Shown piece after piece: positions 55,516 to 63,053 of a stretch of DNA of 64,000 nucleotides; the stretch's first letter is position 1, and every line of letters starts with the position of its first letter. Source of the DNA: a bacterium (GTDB lineage: Bacteria > Patescibacteria > CPR2 > UBA1875 > JAJYID01); assembly GCA_030647205.1 (NCBI GenBank), contig JAUSJO010000006.1, positions 1 to 64,000 of the forward strand. Direction: 5' to 3'. A program made the position numbers and the translations under genes. The notes beneath the pieces are model-generated. The model saw only the letters and a program-made list of their open reading frames with translations, had not been told where the DNA came from and ran no database searches.

Positions 55516-55881
55516 GTGTCAAAGGTATTAATAGTAAGTTCCGACAGGTCATCTATAAAGCTCTACCAAACAGCCATTAACTTTCAGAGGATTGAAACAA
55601 TTGTTGCGGGCAGCGCCGAAGAGGCTATCACTATGCTTGACCAAAAACCAAGCTTGATTCTTATAGATATCTTAACCCCTGACTTAAAAGACATAAACCT
55701 AATAAAAGAAATTCAAGAAAAAGACAAAGTCCCTCTAATAATTATTGCTGATATTAAAAGAAATCACGCATTGAGTGAACATTCCATAGAGGGAGCATGC
55801 GAATACTTATCAAAATCGGACACATCGGTCGGAGATATCATCAAAAAAGTAAGAAAGGCTATAGACGAGGATACGGCTTAA
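55516..55881 (+). CDS. Stand-alone response-regulator receiver domain
   Basis: A 121-residue CheY-like protein starting at GTG 55516 (GGAGG, 5 nt). The phosphoacceptor Asp is in LILIDILTP and a Lys in YLSKSDTS. The acidic pocket before strand 1 is changed (VSSDRSS, one Asp), and the Thr/Ser switch site is unusual (IIADIK). No output domain or kinase is present nearby. It may act by protein contact. Single gene. Confidence 0.87.
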   Translation: MSKVLIVSSDRSSIKLYQTAINFQRIETIVAGSAEEAITMLDQKPSLILIDILTPDLKDINLIKEIQEKDKVPLIIIADIKRNHALSEHSIEGACEYLSKSDTSVGDIIKKVRKAIDEDTA

Positions 55882-55900
55882 CTTTAACTTCAACCATCCT

Positions 55901-55926
55901 TTAAACACCCTTCGGGGTGTTTTTTA
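55901..55926 (+). terminator. Terminator of the response-regulator gene
   Basis: AAACACCC-TTCG-GGGTGTTTTTT. The stem overlaps the last codons of the convergent LigD-type gene. Confidence 0.9.
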
Positions 55927-56383
55927 TTATAAGCCAAGAGTTTTTACCACCATAACCACTGGTTTTAATCAAGGTATATCTGCCTTTCGCCTTTTTTCCT
56001 TCTAATATGAACTCGATAATTTTTTCATCTCTTTTTATGAGCTCATACTTGCCTGAATCCCATATTTTGACTGCCCCTGCTCCATAGCTCCCCTCAGGTA
56101 TTTCTCCCTCAAAGTCTATATAATCAACCGGGTGATCCTCCACTTCCACGGCTAATCTTTTCTCACCGACTTCTTCCGGTATCCCTTTTGGCACTGCCCA
56201 ACTTTTCAGGACAATAGTATCTGAATTTAAATCTTCAGCCATTTCAAGCCGAAAATCCCAGTGCAACTGAGAGGCATGATGCTCCTGAACCGCAAAACGA
56301 CCTTGTCCGCCCTTAACCGCTTTTGCCTCCGGTTCGGGCGTCTTTGTAAAATTTCTTTTTTCTTTATATTTTTCTAGGGCCAT
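55901..56383 (-). CDS. LigD-type 3'-phosphoesterase domain protein
   Basis: A 160-residue stand-alone phosphoesterase domain related to the N-terminal module of LigD, which trims 3'-phosphate or ribonucleotide ends during DNA end joining. The signature FAVQEHHASQLHWDFRLE and EGEIPEGSYGAGAV are present, with the metal-site His and Asp. The polymerase and ligase modules are missing and no Ku gene is present in the window. It overlaps the SOD gene by 10 bp. Confidence 0.9.
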   Translation of the reverse strand: MALEKYKEKRNFTKTPEPEAKAVKGGQGRFAVQEHHASQLHWDFRLEMAEDLNSDTIVLKSWAVPKGIPEEVGEKRLAVEVEDHPVDYIDFEGEIPEGSYGAGAVKIWDSGKYELIKRDEKIIEFILEGKKAKGRYTLIKTSGYGGKNSWLIIKNTPKGV

Positions 56384-56967
56384 TTTTTAATATTCTTTAG
56401 CTCATCTAATATATAGTTCCAGTTTAGATTATTAAAGTATGCATCTATGTAGTCTTTTCGTTTTGTGCCGTAATCCATAAAGTATGCATGCTCATAAACA
56501 TCTAGAACGATGACCGGCTTGGCGTTCCATACCCCACCATGGGAGTGCCAGTCGCCAAGACCATTATAAAGCCTTTTTTCATCTAAATCATAGTACAAAA
56601 CCGCCCATCCGCGCGAAGCAAGTCCCAGCCCATGAAACTCTTCCTGCCAGTTCTCAAAACTGCCGAAATCTTTAGCAAATATCTTCCTTATTTCATCCGG
56701 TACCGTTCCATCTCCCCCTAATCCTAGAAAATAAGATTCATGAAGCTTAACCCCATTTAAAGCAAAACTTTCCTCTAGTTTCAGTTCGCGATAATCGTTG
56801 TATGTTGCATTCGGCAGCCCCTCAAATCCTCCTGCCAGCTTTTCACGAATTTCATTTACCTTGCCAACATACCCTTTATATAATACATCAAAATGTTCGG
56901 CTACCTGCTCTTTCGAGATACCATTTAACTTTTTGTAATCCAGTTCTATTGGAACTAACTTTTCCAT
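56374..56967 (-). CDS. Iron/manganese superoxide dismutase family protein
   Basis: A 197-residue protein from the ATG at 56967 (AAGGAGG, 4 nt). All four metal ligands can be placed: H25, H76, D156 and H160 (LDVYEHAYFMDY). The second-shell residues are unusual: the usual gateway His is Leu29, although Tyr33 is kept, and a WHSHGG segment (141-143) may supply a His in place of the usual Gln. It removes superoxide or, given the changes, may have altered metal preference. Upstream starts at 57024 would be before the ribosome site. Confidence 0.87.
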   Translation of the reverse strand: MEKLVPIELDYKKLNGISKEQVAEHFDVLYKGYVGKVNEIREKLAGGFEGLPNATYNDYRELKLEESFALNGVKLHESYFLGLGGDGTVPDEIRKIFAKDFGSFENWQEEFHGLGLASRGWAVLYYDLDEKRLYNGLGDWHSHGGVWNAKPVIVLDVYEHAYFMDYGTKRKDYIDAYFNNLNWNYILDELKNIKKWP

Positions 56968-57111
56968 CATGCCTCCTTTTTTAACTATTTCCATCATTTT
57001 AGGAGGCTCCTGAGACACAAACATTGTTTGAAATTACAATTTAGCTCTTAACCCGGCATGATTTTTTTCAAAAAAAGGATGATCCGAATAATCTCTAATG
57101 CGACTATCGAA

Positions 57112-57265
57112 GATAAAGTGAGGATAAAGTGAACGAAGATTTTGAAAATAATGTTGTCTGAGCGTTCTAGCGAGTTCATTTTTTCAAACCTAAGTGAACT
57201 GAAATCCGACACTTTATCGCCGCCATAAGTCGCGATTTTTACTCCACTTTTTCTAAAAAAGTGGA
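57112..57265. repeat. Gene-free stretch with inverted repeats
   Basis: The 457 bp between the SOD and thioredoxin-like genes hold no credible ORF. GATAAAGTG (57112-57120) is inverted at 57210-57218 (CACTTTATC), and CCACTTTTTCT pairs with AAAAAAGTGG at 57244-57264. The latter resembles the hairpin at 3560-3583. Confidence 0.5.
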
Positions 57266-57330
57266 AGAATGAATTTTTGCTATCAAAAAGTAGATAAATG
57301 ATAATAACTGTGATAGCAGATTTAATCGGT

Positions 57331-57391
57331 CTGGATTCCGGATCAAGTCCGGAATAACAAGATGAGATCCTCCGTACCTCAGGATGACAAA
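57331..57391. repeat. Palindromic repeat, TGTCAT/ATGACA family
   Basis: Contains GATTCCGGATCAAGTCCGGA and ends CCTCAGGATGACA; related to the copies at 5111-5178 and 33556-33624, with one degenerate end. Confidence 0.75.
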
Positions 57392-57424
57392 GTAAGTACC
57401 GGGTGAAGTTCTAATAAGAGCTGT

Positions 57425-57808
57425 TTATTTGTGTTGGCTCAACCAAGCTTTGAGCGGTTCTTTTTCCTGAAACCCTTCAAGTCGAGCACCATCTTTTTGA
57501 GAAATAAACTCCGGCGTTCCTTTGATTTTGTATTGATCTGCCACTCCAGGATTTTCCAAAGTGTTCATCGGCTTAAACCTAAAGCCCTCTTTTGCAAGTT
57601 CCGTCAAAATCGGCTTTTCTTGGATGCAATGAGAACAGTTTGGCGAGTAAAAATACATTACATTGGCGTTATCGTCGAAGTAAGGCTCTATCTTTGTTCG
57701 GCTTGTATTATCGCTCGGCTTATTCTCAGAAACCTTCAAATAGCCTATGGCTCCGATAAAACCGACAAGCAAAATACCTACTACAATGTATGGGATAAAC
57801 TTCTTCAT
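57425..57808 (-). CDS. Membrane-anchored thioredoxin-like protein
   Basis: A 127-residue protein with an N-terminal anchor helix (about 5-25) and a thioredoxin fold on the outer face. The redox motif is C-S-H-C (FYSPNCSHCIQEKP), with the cis-Pro in KGTPEFI. It is placed 1 bp after the CcdA-like gene, which would feed it with electrons for extracytoplasmic thiol reduction. Confidence 0.9.
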   Translation of the reverse strand: MKKFIPYIVVGILLVGFIGAIGYLKVSENKPSDNTSRTKIEPYFDDNANVMYFYSPNCSHCIQEKPILTELAKEGFRFKPMNTLENPGVADQYKIKGTPEFISQKDGARLEGFQEKEPLKAWLSQHK

Positions 57809-57809
57809 T

Positions 57810-58475
57810 TTAGATAAACCATTTGATCAATATTACACCAAGAACCGTCATTATTATACCCATCGCCAGTTTCATATGGTTTTTCTCCCGCTCCTGCCAG
57901 TCCATCAGTTTCATCGCCACTCTCCGGTTCGTCGTAACAGCATAAATCAGTATCAACGGCATCACAAACATCAGGTTATATATCAAGAGATATACAAAAC
58001 CTTGAACAAACGTAGTCTTGTCGGACAAAAGACCAAGAGTCGTCACATAAATACCGCCAGAACAAGGGAACTCGCTTATTCCGACCAAAACCCCAACCAC
58101 GGCAGCCGCGGGAAGAGTCGCCTTATATGTCCACTTTAAGATTAACTGGCGAGCAGAATATGGAATCTTTGTACTAAAAATACTGTTTGGGAAGAAGTAA
58201 TCTTTAATAGAGAGAACACCGACCAAGATGATTATTCCGGCTCCGATACGACTAATTAAGTGAGGTACTCCAAAAAATTGAATAACCCTTATCATCCCAA
58301 GACCGATAAGAAGATACGATACATAGATAGCAAGAATATAAACTAGGCTTATCTGAAAAACATGCTTTTTTTCCTTTTTGAGCATGAAAAGCATTGAAAG
58401 AAATATCAAAAATATCCCGATGGCACAGGGATTGAAACTGTCTATTAGCCCATTTATAATAACTAAAGCCAACAT
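57810..58475 (-). CDS. CcdA/DsbD-type thiol:disulfide transmembrane protein
   Basis: A 221-residue protein with six membrane helices. The two functional Cys lie in helix 1 (DSFNPCAIG) and helix 4 (SEFPCSGGIY), as in CcdA and the DsbD core. It carries reducing power from cytoplasmic thioredoxin across the membrane to the neighbouring thioredoxin-like protein. A TATCCT box sits about 11 nt before the ATG. Confidence 0.92.
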   Translation of the reverse strand: MLALVIINGLIDSFNPCAIGIFLIFLSMLFMLKKEKKHVFQISLVYILAIYVSYLLIGLGMIRVIQFFGVPHLISRIGAGIIILVGVLSIKDYFFPNSIFSTKIPYSARQLILKWTYKATLPAAAVVGVLVGISEFPCSGGIYVTTLGLLSDKTTFVQGFVYLLIYNLMFVMPLILIYAVTTNRRVAMKLMDWQEREKNHMKLAMGIIMTVLGVILIKWFI

Positions 58476-58571
58476 AGTACTTAACTAGGATAAGACAGAT
58501 TCGATAATTTTTCAATTTAAATCTTTGCCCAAAGGTAGTAAACTATTTCTATTAAAAGATAAGGGGTAAAA

Positions 58572-58841
58572 ATGAAAGAGCTTGGAGAGAATACTTCAGA
58601 AAGAAAAAACCAGTGGTTAACCGATGAAGAAAACGATAATCTCGATCGACTGAATAATATACCAAATCCCACTCATAAGGAGCTCGAGGGGAAAACACGG
58701 CTTTTACTGCTTGCTGATTTAAGAAAGAGAAAAAGTGAGGGGAAAGAATTTGAAGATGAGACTGAAGAGCGCATTATTAATGGATTAAAGAGAACTTTCG
58801 CTCCGGATATAACTGATAACGATATAAACAGAGAAATTTAA
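58572..58841 (+). CDS. Small charged protein, unknown
   Basis: An 89-residue, very charged, helical protein without Cys or membrane segments (LLLLADLRKRKSEGKEFEDETEERI). An AAGGGG site precedes the ATG and a terminator follows. No family recognised. Confidence 0.68.
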   Translation: MKELGENTSERKNQWLTDEENDNLDRLNNIPNPTHKELEGKTRLLLLADLRKRKSEGKEFEDETEERIINGLKRTFAPDITDNDINREI

Positions 58842-58854
58842 GATTATTTCACTT

Positions 58855-58886
58855 AATAAAACCCGCTAAATGCGGGTTTTATTTTA
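58855..58886. terminator. Bidirectional terminator, 58572 gene and nadE
   Basis: AATAAAACCCGC - TAAAT - GCGGGTTTTATT with T-rich flanks on both strands, between convergent genes. Confidence 0.9.
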
Positions 58887-59651
58887 TGTGTTGACCGGAC
58901 ATGGAACTTCCTGCAGTTTGAAGGCAATATCAGCCATTCTCTTTTTCACAGTCTCAATGTCTCTCTTTTTAAGTCCTTGGCCGATCAGTTCTCTTTCGCT
59001 CTTTCCGTCTTCAACAAGGCCTTTTATGATCCGGTCTGCTGTCTCATAAGTAATCCCAAGCTCATCTTCATCGGTCTGCCCTTCCCATAGATCAGCCGTA
59101 GGCGGTTTTTCAATGATTTCTTTCGGTACGCCCAGGAATCTTGCCAGTTGTCTTACCTGAGTCTTGTAAAGATCTCTGATCAGCTCTATGTCTGAAACCT
59201 CGTCTCCTGCTTTTGTAAAATAAGCAAAGTAGTGTTCTGTCTTGTTTTCAGTCCCTAGCACAATCGCCTTCTCTCGAGCTGCCGTATCATACAGAGTTAT
59301 CATCCTGGACCTGGCAGCAATATTCCCAATACACTTTCCGTTATCCGTTTTTAAAATTTCCTTAAATGCATTGACCGCGGGTGAAATATCGACCTCCCTT
59401 AAATCTTTCACTTCAAACTTTTTAGCAACTGTCACAGCGTGGTCGCGGGATTTTCCCCCAGCTTCACCATTTGGCATCATGACCGCTATGATTCTATCAG
59501 CGCCAATAGCTCTCTCGGCGAGCGCGAGCGCAACAGCCGAGTCGATACCACCGGACAAACCTATCACGACTTTTTCAATATTATTTTTTGCCATGTAATC
59601 TTTCAAGAAGTTACATGCTTTGTCCGCAAATTCTTTTTCGTTTAGTTCCAT
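58884..59651 (-). CDS. nadE: Ammonia-dependent NAD synthetase
   Basis: Converts deamido-NAD to NAD with ATP and ammonia. The 255-residue protein has the PP-loop GLSGGIDSAVALALAE and the family motifs GTENKTEHYFAYFTKAGD and PPTADLWEGQTDEDELG. It lacks the N-terminal glutaminase domain, as usual for the short form. It lies downstream of nicotinate phosphoribosyltransferase in an NAD-salvage cluster. AAAGGAG lies before the ATG. Confidence 0.97.
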   Translation of the reverse strand: MELNEKEFADKACNFLKDYMAKNNIEKVVIGLSGGIDSAVALALAERAIGADRIIAVMMPNGEAGGKSRDHAVTVAKKFEVKDLREVDISPAVNAFKEILKTDNGKCIGNIAARSRMITLYDTAAREKAIVLGTENKTEHYFAYFTKAGDEVSDIELIRDLYKTQVRQLARFLGVPKEIIEKPPTADLWEGQTDEDELGITYETADRIIKGLVEDGKSERELIGQGLKKRDIETVKKRMADIAFKLQEVPCPVNT

Positions 59652-59706
59652 TGTCTTTCTCCTTTATTATTTTAATATTTTCTTTCTAATAACTAAATTT
59701 GGTTTT

Positions 59707-59730
59707 GGGCGGGCGCTTTCGCGCCCGCCC
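59707..59730 (-). terminator. GC-rich hairpin between pncB-like gene and nadE
   Basis: GGGCGGGCGC - GAAA - GCGCCCGCCC followed by AAAACC on the minus strand. The lack of a T-run makes it an unsure terminator; it may limit readthrough into nadE. Confidence 0.55.
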
Positions 59731-59737
59731 GCTTGTT

Positions 59738-60934
59738 TTACAGATAATCCCTCAGATTGTGGCGAATGAGATTGTCAGAGATTTTAACACCTCTGGTCGC
59801 ATTATCCAATACCTCAGGATCGACTACACGAGACAACTCCCGGCCTTCCTTGGCAAAAGCATTTAGCTTGCCACCATTGAAGAAACCAACTGCATCTGCA
59901 GTGTAGTTGCACTGGCCTTGGTTGAGGTAGTAGGCCGCTTGTTCACCGATGCCGACGATATCAGCGCCAGCTTCCCGGTATTTCTTGATGTCTTCAAGCT
60001 TTATGCCGCTTGAGACAACGAGTTTGAAATCAGCCATTCCGGCCTGATCCAACATTTCACGGGTCTTTTGAACCACGTGCAGCTTCATACCGGCATCGCT
60101 TCCTGAGTTTCCGCCGATAACCGCATCAACAACCGGCTCATCATCCAGATCGGCCTTTGAGATATCCATACGGCCGCCCGCCAGTTTGATGCCGAGCATT
60201 TCGCACGCTTTCTTGGTTGCTCGGAATGTTTCAAAGCAACCGACACTTCTTGTCACAAAGTCGCCGAGTACAAAGAGTGGCACATTGGGGTTAGCCCTAT
60301 GAAAGGCGATAGTAGCGCGAATAGTAGCGGCAACGCCCGGATTATCCGTAACCTCTGCGATAACTCTCTCCGTCCGGTCATCGAGCCTTAAAGCCCCCCA
60401 CATTGCGATTTGGGAGTGGCTTTCCGTGCCAATAACCTTGTCGGCCCAACGCGGAACAGTGGAGATTATCTCTCCTTCTGATAAGGCTCTTGTAGCAATT
60501 GCCAGGTCTTCCTGAGCAAGGTATCTTGCTCCCATGAAGACCCATGGCAACTCGTCCTCATCATGAGGGAAGTCAGCCGCGAGGGTCCGAAAACGTGTAC
60601 CGGTCGTCAGATAATGCAGCAGCGTCTCATTTACTAAGAGACTTCTTGCCGGACCTTCCATGGTCATCGCCGTTTCGTGCTTCTTGAGAGCATGTCCCTC
60701 CGGAACAGAGTAGATCGTGATTGAATCGACATCGTCCGGATGGACTAAGGATGCTAGGGCGCTCAGGAATTCTTTAACTCCAAAGAACCTTGCCCCTTCG
60801 TAACGCTGAAAGAGCCGCCAAAATCCGATAGGATTCTGGTTCTCGGCCGCAAGCGCCTTGATGCCTCGTGGAAGATAGATATCGACATCGTCAAATGTCA
60901 GTTTCGGCTTTAATGTGTTTACCTTGATGGTCAT
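59738..60934 (-). CDS. pncB: Nicotinate phosphoribosyltransferase family protein
   Basis: Makes nicotinate mononucleotide from nicotinate and PRPP. The protein has 398 residues from the ATG at 60934, overlapping the NUDIX stop as ATGA. Family features are GEIISTVPRWADKVIGTESHSQIAM, DAVIGGNSGSDAGMKLHVV and the phosphate-binding VVSSGIKLEDIKKYREAGAD ... VGIGEQ. An in-frame start at 60961 lies upstream of the ribosome site (AAAGGA). Nicotinamide phosphoribosyltransferase activity cannot be ruled out. Confidence 0.9.
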   Translation of the reverse strand: MTIKVNTLKPKLTFDDVDIYLPRGIKALAAENQNPIGFWRLFQRYEGARFFGVKEFLSALASLVHPDDVDSITIYSVPEGHALKKHETAMTMEGPARSLLVNETLLHYLTTGTRFRTLAADFPHDEDELPWVFMGARYLAQEDLAIATRALSEGEIISTVPRWADKVIGTESHSQIAMWGALRLDDRTERVIAEVTDNPGVAATIRATIAFHRANPNVPLFVLGDFVTRSVGCFETFRATKKACEMLGIKLAGGRMDISKADLDDEPVVDAVIGGNSGSDAGMKLHVVQKTREMLDQAGMADFKLVVSSGIKLEDIKKYREAGADIVGIGEQAAYYLNQGQCNYTADAVGFFNGGKLNAFAKEGRELSRVVDPEVLDNATRGVKISDNLIRHNLRDYL

Positions 60935-61497
60935 TTTGTGTCCTTTCTTTTCGCGTACCACTGTTTTAACAGCAGAAGATTGCCAAACACTTTGTACCCC
61001 ACTTCTTCACTCTTGGACATTTCCAAAAGCGTTTCATATGCCGTATCAATGGGTAAAAGAAGTGGTTTTGTCTGTTCGTTGGCTAGTGGCTCTCGGACTT
61101 TGACCGCACCACTGGCAACAACCAGAGATACTCTCTCATCTGTTATGCCGGGTGAGTTAACTAGCCCTCTGTCTCCACCGATTAAAACCTCTGCGTCTTT
61201 AACCTCAAATCCTGTCTCTTCCATCAGTTCTCTGACTGCGGTTTCTAACGTTCCTTCACCGTCAATGTCCAGAAGTCCTGCCGGAAACTCTATTGTGTCT
61301 GAGGCGATCAGTGGTCTTGGCTGCTTAACAAGGATAATCTCTTCATCCTCGGTAATAGCGACTATAATCACCGCCTGTGGTGTAGAGCGCCGGACGCCAA
61401 ACCATTTTTTGTTTGTGTCTTTGAAATCTTCATATTCAAGCTCAACGAATCTGGCGAATGGCGTTTCAGCCAAAACTTTCTCTTCTACTATTTTCAT
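60931..61497 (-). CDS. NUDIX hydrolase (ADP-ribose pyrophosphatase-like)
   Basis: A 188-residue NUDIX protein. The NUDIX box ends ETAVRELMEETGFEV, and the context FPAGLLDIDGEG before it is like ADP-ribose pyrophosphatases. It may recycle ADP-ribose made when NAD is consumed. It is coupled to the phosphoribosyltransferase gene by ATGA. AAAGGAG lies before its ATG, directly after structured element A. Confidence 0.92.
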   Translation of the reverse strand: MKIVEEKVLAETPFARFVELEYEDFKDTNKKWFGVRRSTPQAVIIVAITEDEEIILVKQPRPLIASDTIEFPAGLLDIDGEGTLETAVRELMEETGFEVKDAEVLIGGDRGLVNSPGITDERVSLVVASGAVKVREPLANEQTKPLLLPIDTAYETLLEMSKSEEVGYKVFGNLLLLKQWYAKRKDTK

Positions 61498-61530
61498 TTT
61501 GTATCTCCTTTTTCTCTATTCTACCTCAAT

Positions 61531-61644
61531 AGGTTTTCAAGGTACATTTTTTGGTGATCCTTATCGGACCATGTTGTGAGGGGAATCCGACGGTTGCCGG
61601 ACGCATGCCATTGCTTTAATCCCCCATTCTTTTTGGAAAAGAAT
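61531..61644 (-). ncRNA. Structured leader element, copy A
   Basis: Read on the minus strand: hairpin P1 (ATTCTTTT/AAAAGAAT), then a stem GGGGA/TCCCC enclosing smaller hairpins, then a conserved 38-nt block (61536-61573, starting ACATGGTCCGATAAGGATCA), and finally TACCTTGAAAACCTATTGAGGTA before the NUDIX ribosome site. The block is shared with copy B, with a single mismatch. Class unknown. Confidence 0.55.
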
Positions 61645-61663
61645 AGCCTTTGTTTTAAGCTGC

Positions 61664-61948
61664 TTAGTTGAGAGCCATTTCGGCTTCGACTGCTTGTGTC
61701 ATACCGCAGATCACGCACTTCTTGACGAAGCGAACCGTGATATCGTCCGGAGCGACCAAACCCTTACCTTGCCACTTTGCTTCCGGAATCTCCGTAATAG
61801 GATCGAAAACGAATTTCGTGAAAGAGTGCAGGCAAGTGCCCTCAATCATCTTCAGTGTGGTTTTTTGCCGCTTAAGAAAATCCTGAGCCGCCTCGATGTC
61901 TCTTTCAGTATCTGCGATGATCCTTCTGAGTGTTTCTGTATTAGCCAT
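61664..61948 (-). CDS. Small coiled-coil and zinc-site protein
   Basis: A 94-residue protein from the ATG at 61948 (GAGGAG, 8 nt). A coiled coil (about 5-36) is followed by C39-x-H41 and C78-x2-C81, a likely zinc site (CVICGMTQ). No family recognised. It lies 5 bp after the tiny 37-residue gene and upstream of element A and the NUDIX gene. Confidence 0.7.
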   Translation of the reverse strand: MANTETLRRIIADTERDIEAAQDFLKRQKTTLKMIEGTCLHSFTKFVFDPITEIPEAKWQGKGLVAPDDITVRFVKKCVICGMTQAVEAEMALN

Positions 61949-61953
61949 TTCAA

Positions 61954-62067
61954 TCACTCCTCTTTTCTCTCAATTTTTTCCATAACCGTTGCCAAATCTC
62001 TCTCAAGCTTTGAGATGCGTTCCTGCATGGTCATCGGCCTTACAAAAATCTTTTCTCCCTTAGCCAT
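61954..62067 (-). CDS. Tiny coiled-coil peptide (37 residues)
   Basis: Begins MAKGEKIFVRPMTMQER and ends with a heptad-like helix (ISKLERDLATVMEKIERKEE). AAGGCGG is 5 nt before the ATG. The next gene's ribosome site lies in its last codons. Its coiled coil could pair with that of the neighbouring zinc-site protein. Function unknown. Confidence 0.6.
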   Translation of the reverse strand: MAKGEKIFVRPMTMQERISKLERDLATVMEKIERKEE

Positions 62068-62115
62068 AACAACCGCCTTTCTCAAAAATTTTGATAATCA
62101 CTAACAGCTTAAGCT

Positions 62116-62229
62116 CTCAAGGTACATTTGTTGGTGATCCTTATCGGACCATGTATGGAGGGGATCCCCGGGCTTTTGCCCGGGGTGCTTTGCTAAAGCA
62201 TTATTCCCCTCGCTTCTTTTTAAAGAAGC
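62116..62229 (-). ncRNA. Structured leader element, copy B
   Basis: Read on the minus strand: P1 GCTTCTT/AAGAAGC, then a three-way junction: outer stem GAGGGGA/TCCCCTC (62205-62211 with 62158-62164), enclosing TGCTTT/AAAGCA and CCCCGGGC/GCCCGGGG with almost no unpaired bases. The conserved block (about 62119-62156) and TACCTTGA follow. It lies directly after the vWA gene. Confidence 0.6.
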
Positions 62230-62253
62230 AGCTACAAGATAGGTATCAGCTGT

Positions 62254-63030
62254 CTAAGGTGCGGTGAAGAATCCACCGGACGTAACAGCCGACTGGCTAA
62301 CTTGTATAATAGAATCGCTTACCTGTTGGAAGATCTTCCGGATCTCGGAAGGGCTTGTGCCAACCGCGATAACGTCATTGAAACCGATCTCGTCAGCAAG
62401 ACGCTGCACCTCAGCTTCATCCATCATGCCGTATGTGGTAAAACCGACATAGGCGAGAATGAATGTCTCTTGAGCGAGAAGGGCCTTGGTGACCTTTCTG
62501 ACTTCTGTGTTCGTAACTCTTGAACTGTTATCTTCACCATCGGAGAAGACTACAACCACGTTCTTGGTACGAACACCGTTGGATCTCAGCTGCTGGCCAT
62601 AAGCGACTATGCCACTTAAGCCTTTGAGAACCGTGTCGTAAAGCGCTGTCCCGCCGTTCGGGAAGTAGCTGTTATCCAGATTGGGCGCTTGTTCAACCGG
62701 CAGGTAGTCGTGAACTAGATCCGATTGGGTATTGAAAATCCAGTCGGAAATGAAGATGCTCTCTGCCTTTTTGGAACCCCTCAAGGCATCAAGCAGACCT
62801 TCATAGCTCTGAACCACTACGTCACGCGCGCCGCTCATCGAGCCGCTACCGTCATGAATGACAGAGACTAGTGTAACCTCGTCCTCGGGGATAAGGTCGA
62901 TCTCTGTACCTTGACAGCCAGCAAGCGCTACTGCATCGAGGTTTGCTACCATGATCTGACTTGCCTGTTCATCCAGGCCATCTTCTACTGCTTCCTCGAA
63001 GAGATCGTTGACATCATTCATATCAGCCAT
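62254..63030 (-). CDS. von Willebrand factor A domain protein
   Basis: A 258-residue soluble vWA protein. The MIDAS motif is DGSGS (HDGSGSMSG), with a downstream Thr (NGGTALYDT) and VVVFSDGEDNSS. These metal-dependent domains mediate protein contacts. A Ser/Gln-rich C-terminus follows. ATG at 63030 has GGAGG 8 nt upstream; a GTG at 63039 is the alternative. It lies 23 bp after the nicotinamidase-like gene. A partner cannot be named. Confidence 0.9.
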   Translation of the reverse strand: MADMNDVNDLFEEAVEDGLDEQASQIMVANLDAVALAGCQGTEIDLIPEDEVTLVSVIHDGSGSMSGARDVVVQSYEGLLDALRGSKKAESIFISDWIFNTQSDLVHDYLPVEQAPNLDNSYFPNGGTALYDTVLKGLSGIVAYGQQLRSNGVRTKNVVVVFSDGEDNSSRVTNTEVRKVTKALLAQETFILAYVGFTTYGMMDEAEVQRLADEIGFNDVIAVGTSPSEIRKIFQQVSDSIIQVSQSAVTSGGFFTAP

Positions 63031-63053
63031 TTTTGTCACCTCCTCCTTTTACG

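Noticed and set aside
61521..61718. 65-codon minus-strand frame containing WSDKDHQ
   Set aside because: Not listed as a gene: it starts inside the zinc-site gene in another frame with no ribosome site. The shared peptide reading is kept only as a finding.
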